A stretch of DNA of 64,000 bases, taken from positions 16,378,001-16,442,000 of the forward strand of contig NC_134129.1 in the NCBI RefSeq assembly GCF_040939455.1, given 5' to 3'. This DNA is from Microcebus murinus (lineage: Eukaryota > Chordata > Mammalia > Primates > Cheirogaleidae). The notes below the pieces were generated by a model. That model saw only the letters and a program-made list of their open reading frames with translations. It had not been told where the DNA came from and did no database searches. The translations under genes and the position numbers were made by a program. Numbering within the stretch: the stretch's first letter is position 1; every line of letters begins with the position of its first letter. Positions 20,380 to 32,260 of this stretch are shown piece by piece.

Positions 20380-21940
20380 TTCCTGTTTCTTCTTTATCTA
20401 TTAATCTCCCCTTTGAGCATCCCATTCCTCTTCCCCTTTCCAATACATAAAAAAATCTAAAACTTAAGGAGGGCGTGGGGGAAATGTAGAAACGTAAATT
20501 ATTGGTGGCTGAAAGTGGTTCTTTCCTTTTACTAGAGAAGCTAAACAATCAGAAAGAGACAATGTATCACGGAAAATCTGATTTCTAGGATGAAGTCATG
20601 ACAGTTCACCCTTCTCTAATTGTTAGTGTCTAAATTGTATTTCGTGTATGGTTCTGCAATCTGATTGAATAATACTTAGAAAAAATGTTAGATGTAAATA
20701 AATCCATTTGTTGTGGATAAAAACAGAATGAGCATTTCCCTGCACAATTTACTTTTTACTTTCCTGAAGTCCAGGGGCTGTTCTTTCTTTGAGAGGCAAA
20801 ACACCTACATTTCACGTTAACGTTTTAGAGACATGGAGGGGGCCCATTGCTAAACTGTGGCTGAGGCTGAATGGTCGGGATTTGCTTTAAGAAGGGACAT
20901 CCTCCGGGTCCTCACCTGAGGTCATTAAATTGATTTAGTCTGGGTCCACTGGCTGTATTTTAATGCAGTTTAGCTGTAAAATTACAAGGCCCCATTGTAT
21001 CACACAGGCAGCGCATTGTTATTTTTCTAGGCCTGTCAATGTAAAAAATGTGTCTGTTTGCCTTCCCCTATGACCTGGAAAAAAAAAAAAATCACATTAG
21101 CTACATTACAGAGTAGCAGGACACCCTGGAAATGTTGCTTTTGGAAAGTACCTTGAGGTATAACATATAAAAAATCTGGCAGGATAATCTGGTGAAAGTG
21201 CCAGGGCTACACATGTTCATTTCGGGGTCCTTTATTATCCTGCCTTTTCGGTTAAGTACTGGGGCTGGGAGTGAACCACATGAAGAGCCTGTAAAAGGCT
21301 GGTGGCTCTTCTGACGGGGGTCTGCTGTGGCCGGAGAGGCCATTTTCACTGCAGCCAGCCCGGAGAGGGGCCAAGCCAAGGGGTGCACCAACTCCACTGC
21401 CCAGAACCCCAGGAAGCCACAGTGAATATACTGTGCCCAGCACTGCCCAGAATAAGCCGGATGATGGTATTTGGCTTGCCGGGGCGTTCACTATAATGCT
21501 TGCTGCGGGTTGTCGCGGGACCTGTGTGTGCATCATAAGCTTTTTTATTTCTTTATTTTTTGCAATCATTATAAGCCTCTTATGAGATGAGTCCTGGTGT
21601 TTGCTTTTCTCCCTCTCTTTTTTTTTTTTTTTGCATATGGCCATTAGTAGCCATTTCTTCAGATCTGTCAACCTGTGGGTTCCTCCAGGGTGGTTCTGTT
21701 TTCTCCTGGGAGGTTCTGGCGTGAATACCTTTCCTGTAGGAAACCGCCACGCGGCTTCATATGTGGTTTTGTCATGGGCCTGTTTGTAGGCGACTCTCCA
21801 AACCCAGGGACTCCCAGGCGTCCTTTCCCAGGGTGGCTCTCTGGCTGTGGGCCGTGAGTGGACACAGGGGCACGGGCCGTGCCACCTCGTGCCCGTCATC
21901 CACCACGATGTGGGCTTCCGAGGGGCTCTCTGGAGAGGGT
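20380..21940. other. Apparently unique sequence, GC-richer from 21240
   Basis: No repeat identified. The longest open frame of the window (215 codons, minus strand, 21252-21899) lies here and overlaps several other frames on both strands. It has a lysine run encoded by a poly-A stretch and no recognisable domain, signal peptide or supporting signals, so it is judged a chance frame in GC-richer DNA. Confidence 0.4.
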
Positions 21941-22160
21941 CCCAGGCTCCGGAGTCTCCCAGGCCTGGGTTAGAATCTCAGCGCTGCCACATCCTGTCTG
22001 TGTAACCTCTAGCGAGTTGCCCTTTGGGGACATCAGTTTCCTAATATGTAAAATGGAGAATGATGGCAGGCCTTCGGGGGATTACTATGAAAATGAAATC
22101 AGATAATGAACGCAAAGTGCTTAGTAGATAGTAAGTGCTCAATAAATGTTAGATACCTCA
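21941..22160 (+). repeat. MIR SINE, sense, nearly complete
   Basis: CAGGCCTGGGTTAGAATCTC, AGCGCTGCCACATCCTGTCT, CAGTTTCCTAATATGTAAAA and the 3' end GTAAGTGCTCAATAAATGTT are all present. Confidence 0.82.
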
Positions 22161-22237
22161 ACTAGCTGTCATTGCTGCAATTGCTCTAAATATCCTGACC
22201 TATCTCATGCTCTATACCCACAAAAAGAAACCCCCTA

Positions 22238-22567
22238 GGCCGGGCGCGGTGGTTCATGCCTGTTATCCTAGCACCCTGGGAGGCCGAGGCGGGAGGATCA
22301 CTCGAGGTCAGGAGTTCGAAACCAGCCTGAGCAAGAGCGAGACCCTGTCTCTACTAAGAAATAGAAAGAAATTAATTGGCCAACTAAAATATATAGAAAA
22401 AATTAGCCGGGCTTGGTGGTGCATGCCTGTAGTCCCAGCTACTGGAGAGGCTGAGGCAGGAGGATCGCTTGAGTCCAGGAGTTGGAGGTTGCTGTGAGCG
22501 AGGCTGACGCCACGGCACTCACTCTAGCCCTGGCAACAGAGCGAGACTCTGTCTCAAGAAAAAAAAT
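22238..22567 (+). mobile_element. Alu SINE, sense, young-looking
   Basis: Full-length long-linker Alu from GGCCGGGCGCGG. Target duplication AAGAAACCCYCTA at 22225-22237 and 22568-22580. Confidence 0.96.
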
Positions 22568-23009
22568 AAGAAACCCTCTAATTATTCTCATTGCTGCTTT
22601 CTTCCCTTTAATCTGTTAAATTTAACTTTCAAAAGTTGGATTTAAAAAATATTTTTAAAAAAACCTCATTTTTGATGACTAAGCTATTCTTTACTTCACC
22701 TATCTCTGGCTTCTAATACTCTAAAAGGCTTTAGTTTCTTTCAACTAAACATGGGTTAAAATGCCCTCTCGTCCTTTGCCATTTGTTTTATGTCTTACTG
22801 TGTGTTTTTCAATTCAAGTTCAACAATTATTTATCAGGCATCTTCTGTGAAAGGTACCAGGAGCTAGGAGCTAAAAGCACAGAGCTGATTAATACAAGAG
22901 TCTGCCCTGTAGAAGCCTTAGTCTAGTGGGAGAAGCAGACGTGTAGAAAGTGTACTAAAATACCGAGTGCTGATTGTCATAAATTATACCAGGTATGAAT
23001 AATACACAG

Positions 23010-23893
<884 letters not shown>

Positions 23894-24190
23894 AATACAC
23901 AGAGGGAACAAGGAGAAGATGCTCAGCCCAGGGCGGCGGGGGCCCAGTGGGGTCATTCCGGGAGGAATACGAGGGTGTCGGGCAGACAGCAGGCTGATCC
24001 CTCTGGGGGCAGAGGGAAGCGCAGATGCAAAACCGTGGCGGTGAATGATGGAATGGCATGTCTAGAGAATTTCAGAGAGGACCATGTGACTGCAGCATGG
24101 TGTGCAAGTCGGAGGTTTGGCGGGTGGGTCGTGTGGATTGCAAAGAGCTTTGTATCCCTTGCTGAGAATTTAGACTTGACCCTCCACTGT

Positions 24191-24560
24191 GAAAGAGCCA
24201 TTGCAGCAGAGTTCCTGTTTTCTTTTTCACTGAACTGCCCCTTTCTTACAGTAAAGCGCACGCACCATAAGTATACAGCCTGATGGCCTTTTCATGTGTA
24301 TGCACCACATGTATGCATAGTATTCCCAGCACCGCAGAATCTCTCCTGAACATCCTCCCGTCAGTCCCCCCCAAAGGTCACCAGCATTCTGACCTCTGCC
24401 ACCACCTGATTGTTTTGCCCGTGTTGAGCATCGTGTCACTGGAATCCTTACGTGTGTGCTCTTCCATGTCTGGCTTTTTTCGTTCAGCATTTTGTCTGGG
24501 AGATCCATCATGTTGTTGCACACAATAGTAGCTTTGTTTTATAGACATCATGGGAGGACA
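24191..24560 (-). mobile_element. Old L1 (L1M-type) fragment, antisense
   Basis: CTTACAGTAAAGCGCACGCA, AGTATACAGCCTGATGGCCT, CACTGGAATCCTTACGTGTG, GTCTGGCTTTTTTCGTTCAG and ATCATGTTGTTGCACACAAT follow the antisense order of old L1M 3' UTRs. The same order is seen again near 39950-40260. Confidence 0.6.
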
Positions 24561-24783
24561 CCTCTGGGGTTACTTGTGACTAATTTTTTTTTTTCATTGT
24601 TGATCTAAAATGACCTTAGAGGGGACTAAGAATGGACCCCTTCTCCACTTTCATATTTGCTCTTATTACAAAATGCTCATTGTTTTAGTCTCAGTTTCCC
24701 TTTGGGCTTTAAGTCAAGGACTGTCCCACTGTCCTACCTAAAGGACCAAAGATCTGTCAGTAGCTGGAACACGTAAGATTCTG

Positions 24784-25122
24784 GAGCCGGGCACAATGGC
24801 TCACGCCTGTAATCCTAGCACTCTGGGAGGCCGAGGCAGGAAGATTGCTCAAGGTCAGGAGTTCGAGACCAGCCTGAGCAAGAGCAAGACCCCGTCTCTA
24901 CTAAAAAAATAGAAAGAAATGAATTGGCCAACTAAAAATATATACAAAAAATTAGCCAGGCATGGTGGCTCATGCCTGTAGTCCCAGCTCCTTGGGAGGC
25001 TGAGGCAGGAGGATCGCTTGAGCCCAGGAGTTTGAGATTGCTTTGAGTGAGGCTGACTCCACGGCACTCTAGCCTGGGCAACAGAGTGAAACTCTGAATC
25101 AAAAAAGAAAAAAAAAAAAAAG
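24784..25122 (+). mobile_element. Alu SINE, sense
   Basis: Complete long-linker Alu from GAGCCGGGCACAATGG to an A-rich tail. No clear target duplication was found. Confidence 0.93.
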
Positions 25123-25130
25123 AATTATAT

Positions 25131-25314
25131 TTATCCATTGTTTTATTCAAGAAGTCTTCACAAATGCCCACAGTGGACCAGGCACAAGGAATACAGCCGG
25201 TAACAGGACAGATGTGGTCTCTGCCCTTGTGGAAGTTGCAGGTTAGGAAGGAGATGGGAAGAAATAATCACACAAAAAATATTTAATTAAACAACTGTAA
25301 TAAAGGCTGCGGAG
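25131..25314 (-). repeat. L2-like ancient repeat, antisense
   Basis: GTGGACCAGGCACAAGGAAT, ACAGCCGGTAACAGGACAGA, TCTCTGCCCTTGTGGAAGTT match the antisense L2 3' region. Confidence 0.5.
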
Positions 25315-25560
25315 AGCCTGAGCAAGAGTGAGACCCCGTCTCTACTATAAATAGAAAGAAATTAATTGACCAACTAATATATATAGAAAAAATTAGCCAG
25401 GCGTGCGTGGTGGTGCATGCCTGTAGTCCCAGCTACTCGGGAGGCTGAGGCAGGAGGATCGCTTGAGGCCAGGAGTTGGAGGTTGCTGTGAGCAAGGCTG
25501 ACGCCACGGCACTCTAGCCCAGGTAATAGAGTGACACTCTGTCTCAAAAAAAAAAAAAAA
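25315..25560 (+). mobile_element. Alu SINE, 5'-truncated
   Basis: Begins mid left-monomer at GAGCCTGAGCAAGAGTGAGA and runs through the long linker and right monomer to a pure A tail. The first ~75 bases are missing. Confidence 0.93.
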
Positions 25561-25950
25561 GACTTCAAAAGTGGCCATTGAAACAATATTAAGGTTAGAA
25601 TTTTAAAGGAAAAACAAATTTTTACCTCTTTTATACAACTGCTTTCATATATCAAATTAGAGTGTCTGTGGACCTACATATATACATAACAAAATATCTT
25701 CTATTGCACTTTTTCTTTTCTAACCTCTGTAGCCTATAACAGGAATAAATAAATATTTGTTGACTGAGTAAATGAATATATGAATAATACATGTCAATCA
25801 AAGGAATTTTTAAAATATTGAAAAGGCAAAAGAAGAAAATTAAAATGAGTTCCAATAAAACTTACCAATAACAAAATGATCTATAACCTTCCTCCACTGA
25901 GAGATAGCATTTCACCTGTGTATATTTACACTTTAAATAGACCATTTTGT
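25561..25950. other. AT-rich unassigned sequence
   Basis: No gene or repeat recognised with confidence. Confidence 0.35.
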
Positions 25951-26304
25951 ATCCTTCTTTTCTTTTCTTTTCTTTTCTTTCCTTTTTATTTATTTTTTAT
26001 TTTGTTATTTTTCTTCTCTAAGACAGAGTCTCCCTCTGTTGCCCAGGCTACAGTGCAGTGGCATCATCATAGCTCACAGCAACCTCAATCTCCTGGGCTC
26101 AAGCGATCCTCCTGCCTCAGCCTCCTGAGTAGCTTGGACTACAGCCACGTGCCACCACACCTGGCTAAATTCTTCTATTTTTTTTGTAGAGATGGAGTCT
26201 TTCTATGTTGCTTAGATAGGTCTCAAACTCCTGGGCTCAAGCAATCCTCCTGCCTCGGCCTCCCAAAGTGCTAGGATTATATGTGTGAGCCACTGCACCT
26301 GGCC
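25951..26304 (-). mobile_element. Alu SINE, AluJ-like, antisense, with TTTTC tail
   Basis: Body 26022-26304 without the lemur linker segment. The T-rich tail holds five TTTTC steps at about 25958-25982 and then mixed T-rich sequence. Confidence 0.9.
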
Positions 26305-26590
26305 TGTATCCTGCTTTTCTAGAGAAACATTTTTATGACCTTTTTCCTAAAATATTTTATCTAATTCTGATATGAGATAGTCATTGTTATTATTAGACAT
26401 TTTTTAAAGAGCTAAACTCAGACTCAGATTAGACAGCTCGGTACAAGGGACAGAACCAGGCAAGATTCGGGATTCCAGCTGATACATTCCTTCCATCCAC
26501 AATACCCTCCTGTCTCTCTGCTCACTTTCCTATGTCATTCTGTCATTTGGGAACAAAATAAGGAGGAGAGGGTGGCTAATGGGAGTGAAA

Positions 26591-26815
26591 TATTGTTTAA
26601 AGCGCCAGGAAACCAGACTGCCTAGGTGTGAACCCCAGTTCTGCTGTGTTACTTGCACAAGTGATTTAACCTTGGTCGTCCTCCCATCTGGGCTGTTGTA
26701 AGGATTGGATAAGTTACTACAGGGTGTCAAGAATGCATAGCGCATAGCGCATAGACCATGGTATACACTATGCAAGTGTTTGCTGTTATTACTGTTGTTA
26801 CTATGACTACCAACA
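26591..26815 (+). repeat. MIR SINE, sense
   Basis: AAACCAGACTGCCTAGGTGT, GAACCCCAGTTCTGCTGTGT, ACTTGCACAAGTGATTTAAC and TGTTGTAAGGATTGGATAAG give the MIR order. It contains a local triplication of CGCATAG at 26739-26757. Confidence 0.75.
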
Positions 26816-27090
26816 TTCTACACCCGGGCCACTATAACAGTCGTCCTCATCATCTACCTGCATTAAGGTCATGAGAGTGCCAGCCACGGTCCCATGGCAC
26901 GAGACTTCTAATGGCAATGCTGGGATTTCTTGTGTTAAATAAACTGAATCGGGTTGAAAGCGGGTACACCATTCTATGGTGCTCATTCTTTGGGACATGT
27001 TTTCTAATTCCCACCCACTCTTCATCTGATGTACTCTGCAAGCTAAAAAATAGCTCCCCAAGATTAGTGTTTTGATGGTTTCTTTTTATC

Positions 27091-27427
27091 TTTTTTTTGT
27101 TTTGTTTTGAGACAGAGTCTCACTCTGTTGCCCAGGCTAGAGTGAATGCTGTGACGTCAGCCTAGCTCACAGCAACCTCAAACTCCTGGGCTCAAGCGAT
27201 CCTCCTGCCTCAGCCTCCTGGGTAGCTGGGACTACAGGCATGTGCCACCATGCGTGGCTAATTTTTTCTATATATTTTTAGTTGGCCAATTAATTTCTTT
27301 CTATGTTTAGTAGAGACGGGGGTCTCGCTCTTGCTCAGACTGGTTTCAAACTCCTGACCTTGACCGATCCTCCCGCCTCGGCCTCCCAGAGTGCTAGGAT
27401 TACAGGTGTGAGCCACCGTGCCCGGCC
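27091..27427 (-). mobile_element. Alu SINE, antisense
   Basis: Full-length long-linker Alu with GTGCCCGGCC end and a T-rich tail. Target duplication not clear. Confidence 0.95.
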
Positions 27428-28160
27428 CATAGCGTTCTTTGGATAGAGACAACCTAAGTGGAACCACAAAGCCAAATTTGGGAAAAGGTTGTAGTCATTC
27501 TGAATTTCAAAACTATGAGAAGGTGCAGCTTCTCAGTGCCCTGGTTGGAGTGTATACGTCTGTGTGTGTGTGTGTGTGTACATGTGCATTCGTGTGCTGT
27601 GGGTGTGTACAGATGAGGGGAAGACAGGGGGACGAACAGACAGTCCAGGGGTCAAGAAGACACAACCTGTAAAGAAAATACTCAGGAAGAGAATTGTGTT
27701 TTTACATTTTTGAGGATAGCAGGGCAGCCGGAAATTTGTCTTTTTTTTTTTTAGAAAAGACACTATCTTCAAGTTGTAGCACAATTTTTGAAATATAGTG
27801 GGCATTCAGTAAATATTTGTCAAATGGAATATGAAAAGAATTCAAAATTTGGGGAAATAACTGCCGTACACATGGTTGCAAAAACTCAGCATTGCTGAAG
27901 TGGGAGTGTCAGTTTCCATTGAAACCAGAACTTTCTAGTTGCTTTTGAAACATTATTTTCCAGGACTTGTTCTTATTTTAAGATTTTTCTGGATAGCACA
28001 AGAAAAAATCTGTGCTCTTTATAAAAAGAAAAAAATGGATATATACTTAAAATGTATGCCATCGCTAACTCCATCATTATTAAGTCCTGAAGATTTGTTC
28101 TGAAAAGATTTTTTAGCATAAACTTTTCAACCTTGTAGTAGAAGAGAAATAAAAACTAAA
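27428..28160. other. Apparently unique sequence with GT run
   Basis: Contains a (GT)n microsatellite at 27561-27579 and otherwise nothing recognised. Confidence 0.4.
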
Positions 28161-28270
28161 CTGAAAATCTAGAGAACTAGATTCTGGGCTCACTTATGCC
28201 ATTTAGTAGCTGTGTGACCTTTCGGTGGTTAAGAGACCTCTCTGATCTTTTACTTGCCTCATGCTATGAT
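28161..28270 (+). repeat. MIR SINE fragment, sense
   Basis: AGAACTAGATTCTGGGCTCA, TAGTAGCTGTGTGACCTTTC and CTGATCTTTTACTTGCCTCA match the MIR core. Confidence 0.65.
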
Positions 28271-28389
28271 TTTTTCCGAAGAAGGTTTGCACTTGCTGTT
28301 CTCTCTGCCCCCGGGAGGGGTGGAAGGTTGTTGGTGGTTGTCTTGGCCTATGTCCAAGCCAAGCACAGGACCCAGGGACCTTGGTACGG

Positions 28390-28520
28390 GACAGAATAGC
28401 TCCTTCTTTCACCTGTTCAGGTCTTTTCTGGAATGCCTCCTGGCCTGTTTAAAATTACAAATGTCCCTCCCTCCTCTGGCACTCTGTCTGCCCTTTTCCA
28501 AATTCTCAAATTTGCATCTC
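28390..28520 (+). repeat. L2-like fragment, sense
   Basis: CACCTGTTCAGGTCTTTTCT, GAATGCCTCCTGGCCTG and CACTCTGTCTGCCC recall the sense L2 3' region. Low certainty. Confidence 0.4.
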
Positions 28521-28554
28521 TAGCCCTTATAGCCCAAACCCGTATTGACAGTGA

Positions 28555-28690
28555 CCACTCATTCATTCAAGGAATATTTATTAAGCACCTACTAACTACA
28601 GGGTACTGTTCTAAGCACAAGAAAGACAGCAGTGAACAAAATAGACAAATACCCGTGGCTTCATGGAGGTCTCTTCCAGAAGACAGAAGA
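28555..28690 (-). repeat. L2-like fragment, antisense
   Basis: CATTCATTCAAGGAATATTT, ATTAAGCACCTACTAACTAC and AGCAGTGAACAAAATAGACA are the antisense L2 3' end. Confidence 0.65.
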
Positions 28691-29314
28691 CACACATAAA
28701 TGCATGCATGCAATATTATTGCACGGTACTTTTCATGTTTGCAGCTCAGCAGACCTGACCTGGGACAGGAGGATAGAAGTGTCACAGCCCAACCGGGTTC
28801 ATTGCCTTCTGCTCAAAAGGAAGCCAATATAGTGGGACAGACAGCAGGGGTTATAGCAGAGAGAGAGAGTTTAACATCACAGGCCCCATGTGAGGAGATG
28901 GGAGGAAGTTCTCAAATTCATCTCCCCACAAAATCTGGGAGAAAGGGTTTTTTAAGATAGTTTGTCTGCCAAAAGCCTGGGCAGTTGGGTCTGCTAATGG
29001 GCTGGGTTCAGGTTGGAACCATAGGGGTGTGGAAATTGTCTTCTTTGCTGAGCTGGTTCTTGGGAGGGGGTCGCAATGCCAGTTGAGTCAGCTCCTCGGG
29101 ATAGGCCCCTGGTCCGGGTGGTCAGCCCTTCCACCCGAATGTGGGGTCTGGAACATATCTCAGAAGCCAGCCTTAGGCTTCACAAGGGTGATGTTCTCAA
29201 TGGGAGCAGTGGAGAAAGCTAAGAATCTTTATGAGGACCATCAACGGCAAGACTCCTGAGTGGTGAGCCATTGCAGGAAAGCAAGCCAGGAAAAAATGGC
29301 TGGAGATGTATATA

Positions 29315-29844
29315 CCATGTTTCCCCCCAAAAAAGCCCTACCCATAAAACAAGCCCCAGCAGGATATCTAAGCACGTGCGCAATAGAAGCCCTACCCCAA
29401 AAATAAGCCCTAGTGATGGGCGTGGCTATGAAAACCAGCCCTGGTGATGGGCGTGGCTATGAAAATCAGCCCTGGTGATGGGCGTGGCTATGAAAACCAG
29501 CCCTGGTGATGGGCGTGGCTGCACAGCACATCTGCACAACCCATGCATTTTGTCACAAAGACAAGCAGCCCTTCTCATCTGCCCCATGGAGCCCTAATGC
29601 TCCACATGAGAGATCGGGGCCGATGGTTCTAAAGGAAATAGAGTTGCAAGAAATTCGGTATGGAATTTGGAGTTTGGAGAGTTATGATGATGTTCCAGAA
29701 GAAGATGACTTAATTATGTTTGAGTAAATGTAGATTGTTGTACCATACTTAAAAAAAATAGCACATCCCCTGAAAATAAGCCCTAGGGTGTCTTGTTGAG
29801 GAAAAATAAATATAAGACCCTGTCTTATTTTCGGGGAAACATGG
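29315..29844 (+). mobile_element. TA-flanked DNA transposon with 31-bp minisatellite, copy A
   Basis: Terminal inverted repeats CCATGTTTCCCC / GGGGAAACATGG are bordered by TA on both sides (29313-29314, 29845-29846), as for Tc1/mariner-type elements. After the left end come three full and one partial copies of a 31-base unit (core GATGGGCGTGGCTATGAAAA), then a region shared with copy B that keeps an open frame, then a right subterminal part with GAAAATAAGCCCTAGGGTG. The word AAAATAAGCCC recurs at both ends and, as AAAATCAGCCC, in the minisatellite. Length 530 bases; no catalytic transposase region, so non-autonomous. Confidence 0.82.
29506..29727 (+). pseudogene. Residual reading frame in transposon copy A
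   Basis: A 73-codon open frame whose C-terminal half, with MVLKEIELQEIR and DDVPEEDDL, is shared in frame with copy B (minus strand 31084-31389). The first codons come from the minisatellite. The shared part is acidic and could be the tail of the parental transposase that survived an internal deletion. There is no catalytic DDE/D motif and the stop codons differ between copies. Not believed to be functional. Confidence 0.4.
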
Positions 29845-30124
29845 TATATTTTCCCTTCACAGTTCCTAGTAGGAACTTGAGTTCAAGTTTAGCAGGGGAG
29901 GGTAGTGACAAGGGTGGGTGTGCTGGCAAGAGGAGCTAACATATTGAATGTTGAGGCCTGAGCTGGAGACGGGGAAAAAACAAAATCCCAGAAACTACAG
30001 AAAAGTTTTAAGAAGAAAGAAAAATCAATCATATTCCTTTTGCCTACAAGATTAAACATTTTCACTTACTTGCTTCTAAAGACTCAAAAATATCCTCAGA
30101 GTTCTTAATTGCTTATTCATTAAT

Positions 30125-30420
30125 TGAGTTCAGAAGATATTTATTGGGCGGAGACCACGAGCCACGTGCTGCCTAGACTTTGGAGAAGCTGTGCTCGGCA
30201 CGTAACAGAATTCCAGAGTTGGAAGGGACCTTGGCAATAAGTCACTCTAAAATCTGCACATTTTACAAATCTCAACATCAAGCCCCAATAAAGTGAGGCA
30301 GCTTGCCCAGTGGCACATACCCAGTTAATGGCAAAACTAGAATTTGAAACGGGGTTTTCAGACTCAAAATCATTGCTTAATCCGTAACATTACACTATTC
30401 TCATTTCTTGGAATCACATT
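30125..30420 (-). repeat. L2 end plus MIR3-like ancient repeat, antisense
   Basis: GAAGATATTTATTGGGCGGA is an L2-like antisense end. CAGAGTTGGAAGGGACCTTG, GAGGCAGCTTGCCCAGTGGC and CTAGAATTTGAAACGGG follow the order of antisense MIR3-type repeats. A related copy is at 54655-54860. Confidence 0.5.
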
Positions 30421-31036
30421 TTTAGAAGGTGTAACCTTATCATTTTTTTTTTTTATGAAATCACTGGGAAAATATTGTTTTCTTTAGAGATACTTTCTCT
30501 TTAGCTTGCTTTTCAGGAACCTCCCTAAAATAAAGAACAGTGCACGGGTATACTAGAAATGGGAGACCCGATCATTAAAGGCATTCAATGTATTCATTAG
30601 GAATTGTGGTTACAAGTAATGGGAATGTACTTGAGCTCGTGTACACAACATAAAGAGGATCGGATAGGGTAGAACGTATTATAGGTTGCAATAGTGATTG
30701 ATACAGCTTGGGCATCACGTGCCTGCTTCCTACACAGCCAATAATGTCCGGACAAAGTTATATGATTTCAACAAACAAACAAAAAAGGTTTGGTAAGGAA
30801 TTACAGGGGGGGGATGGAGAGAGGAGTTCTCAAAAGAGAGGGGGGTTGGGGCAAGAGTGCCTGTAAAGCAAACAGAAGCCCAAAGGTTGTCTGTGTTGGT
30901 TGAGGCCCCCAGAAAGCAGGTGCAGAGATAGAGTTAGAAATGCAAGAGCTTTGTGGAGGGTTGGGGCGGGGGTAAAGGCTTTGAAAGAGAAAAGGGAGGG
31001 AGCAGGACTAGGCAGGCAAAACCTTCAGCTATGATG
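30421..31036. other. Unassigned sequence between inverted transposon copies
   Basis: No gene. GGCCCCCAGAAAGCAGGTGC to AAATGCAAGAGCTTTGTGG (30903-30955) and the sequence after copy B may belong to one older repeat split by copy B, but the family was not recognised. Confidence 0.35.
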
Positions 31037-31038
31037 TA

Positions 31039-31734
31039 CCATGTTTCCCCGAAAATAAGACACAGCCTTATATTTATTTTTCCTCAAGAAGACACCCTAG
31101 GGCTTATTTTCAGGGGATGTGTTATTTTTTTTAAGTACGGTACAACCATCTCCATTGATTCAAATAGAGTTAAGTCGTCTTCTTCTGGAACATCATCATC
31201 ACTCTCCAAACCCCAAATTCCATCCCGAGTTTCTTGCGACTCTATTTCCTTTAGAACCATCAGCCCCGATCTCTCCTGTGGGGCACTAGAGCTCTCACGG
31301 GGCAGATGAGAACGGCTGCTCGTGTTCTTTCCCGCTCCGCTACCACACGCATGGGTTGTGCAGATGTGCTGGGCAGCCACGCCCATCACTAGGGCTGATT
31401 TTCATAGCCACGCCCATCACTAGGGCTTATTTTCATAGCCAGGCCCATCCTAGGGCTGATTTTCATAGCCACGCCCATCACTAGGGCTGATTTTCATAGC
31501 CACGCCCATCACCAGGGCTGATTTTCATAGCCAGGCCCATCACTAGGGCTGATTTTCATAGCCACACCCATCACTAGGGATGATTTTTCATAGCCACGCC
31601 CATCACTAGGGCTGATTTTCATAGCCACGCCCACCACTAGGGCTGATTTTCGGGGTAGAGCTTCTATTGCACACATGCTTAGACATCCTGCTGGGGCTTA
31701 TTTTATGGGTAGGGCTTATCTTCAGGAAACACGG
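31039..31734 (-). mobile_element. TA-flanked DNA transposon with 31-bp minisatellite, copy B
   Basis: The same element as copy A in opposite orientation, 696 bases. Plus-strand ends are CCATGTTTCCCCGAAAATAAG and GAAACACGG with TA on each side (31037-31038, 31735-31736). The minisatellite has eight full and one partial 31-base units (31375-31650) against three plus one in copy A, which accounts for most of the length difference. The non-repeated parts can be aligned from end to end with copy A, so both derive from one master. Confidence 0.83.
31084..31389 (-). pseudogene. Residual reading frame in transposon copy B
   Basis: A 101-codon frame on the minus strand. It shares RSG.MVLKEIE.QE and LES.DDVPEEDDL with copy A in the same frame; after FE it reads on where copy A stops. 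The conserved half is strongly acidic. It may be the residual C-terminus of a parental transposase; no catalytic residues are present. Confidence 0.4.
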
Positions 31735-31736
31735 TA

Positions 31737-32260
31737 GCTCTGGCAACTGTGAAAGGACAGAGCTGGAAGAAGGACTGGGGAGGGGCAGGCTCAGACCCTA
31801 ATGCAGGTCTGACACCTGTACCTACACCAGGGCGAATTCAGCAGTGAAGATCACCTGTTAGAGGTGACTCATCAGGAGGAAATGGCCAGGCCCTGTCCCG
31901 CCACTGCCTGGCACTGCCCAGGAGGACCTTGGCCTGGGCTCCAAAGCTGAGGAGGATGGCACTGGGGTGACAGCTGGCTGCTGTCCACTAATTTCACTCC
32001 TCGCAGCTTAGAGGCAAGTTCGTTCTTGAAGGGGCTTAAACCGAGATCTCCAGGGCTGCCTCGACGTCTAACATTAACTGTGACATGTTTGACTTACCGA
32101 AGGCACGAAGCATATCATCAGCATACCAACGTCAAAAAATAAGAGAGATGCCATATTTTGAAAATATATTTTGGGAAATTTATTGTTTTTTAAAGTTTTT
32201 TTTTTAAATAACAGTATATTTGAAAAGGAGTTGGTGTTCAAAAAAAACTAAATAATACAG
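31737..32260. other. Unassigned GC-richer sequence
   Basis: No recognised gene. Possibly the continuation of an old repeat interrupted by copy B. Confidence 0.3.

Larger units (their letters stand above)
28779..29994 (-). mobile_element. Possible ERV LTR remnant interrupted by a DNA transposon
   Basis: The plus strand begins TGTCACAGCCCAACC. On the minus strand the region around 28840-28960 reads like class I ERV R/U5 sequence, with TTAAACTCTCTCTCTCTGC preceding a pyrimidine-rich U5-like stretch ending in CA. The DNA transposon at 29315-29844 lies inside. No clean ends, TATA box or target duplication were confirmed, and no viral coding sequence is present. Confidence 0.35.

Noticed and set aside
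21252..21899. 215-codon minus-strand frame, the longest in the window
   Set aside because: No recognisable domain, several competing frames on both strands, lysine run from a poly-T stretch, GC-richer DNA. Treated as chance, though transcript data could overturn this.
31375..31650. Regular repeats suggesting a CRISPR array
   Set aside because: Units are directly contiguous 31-mers without spacers, inside a DNA transposon of a vertebrate genome. It is a minisatellite.
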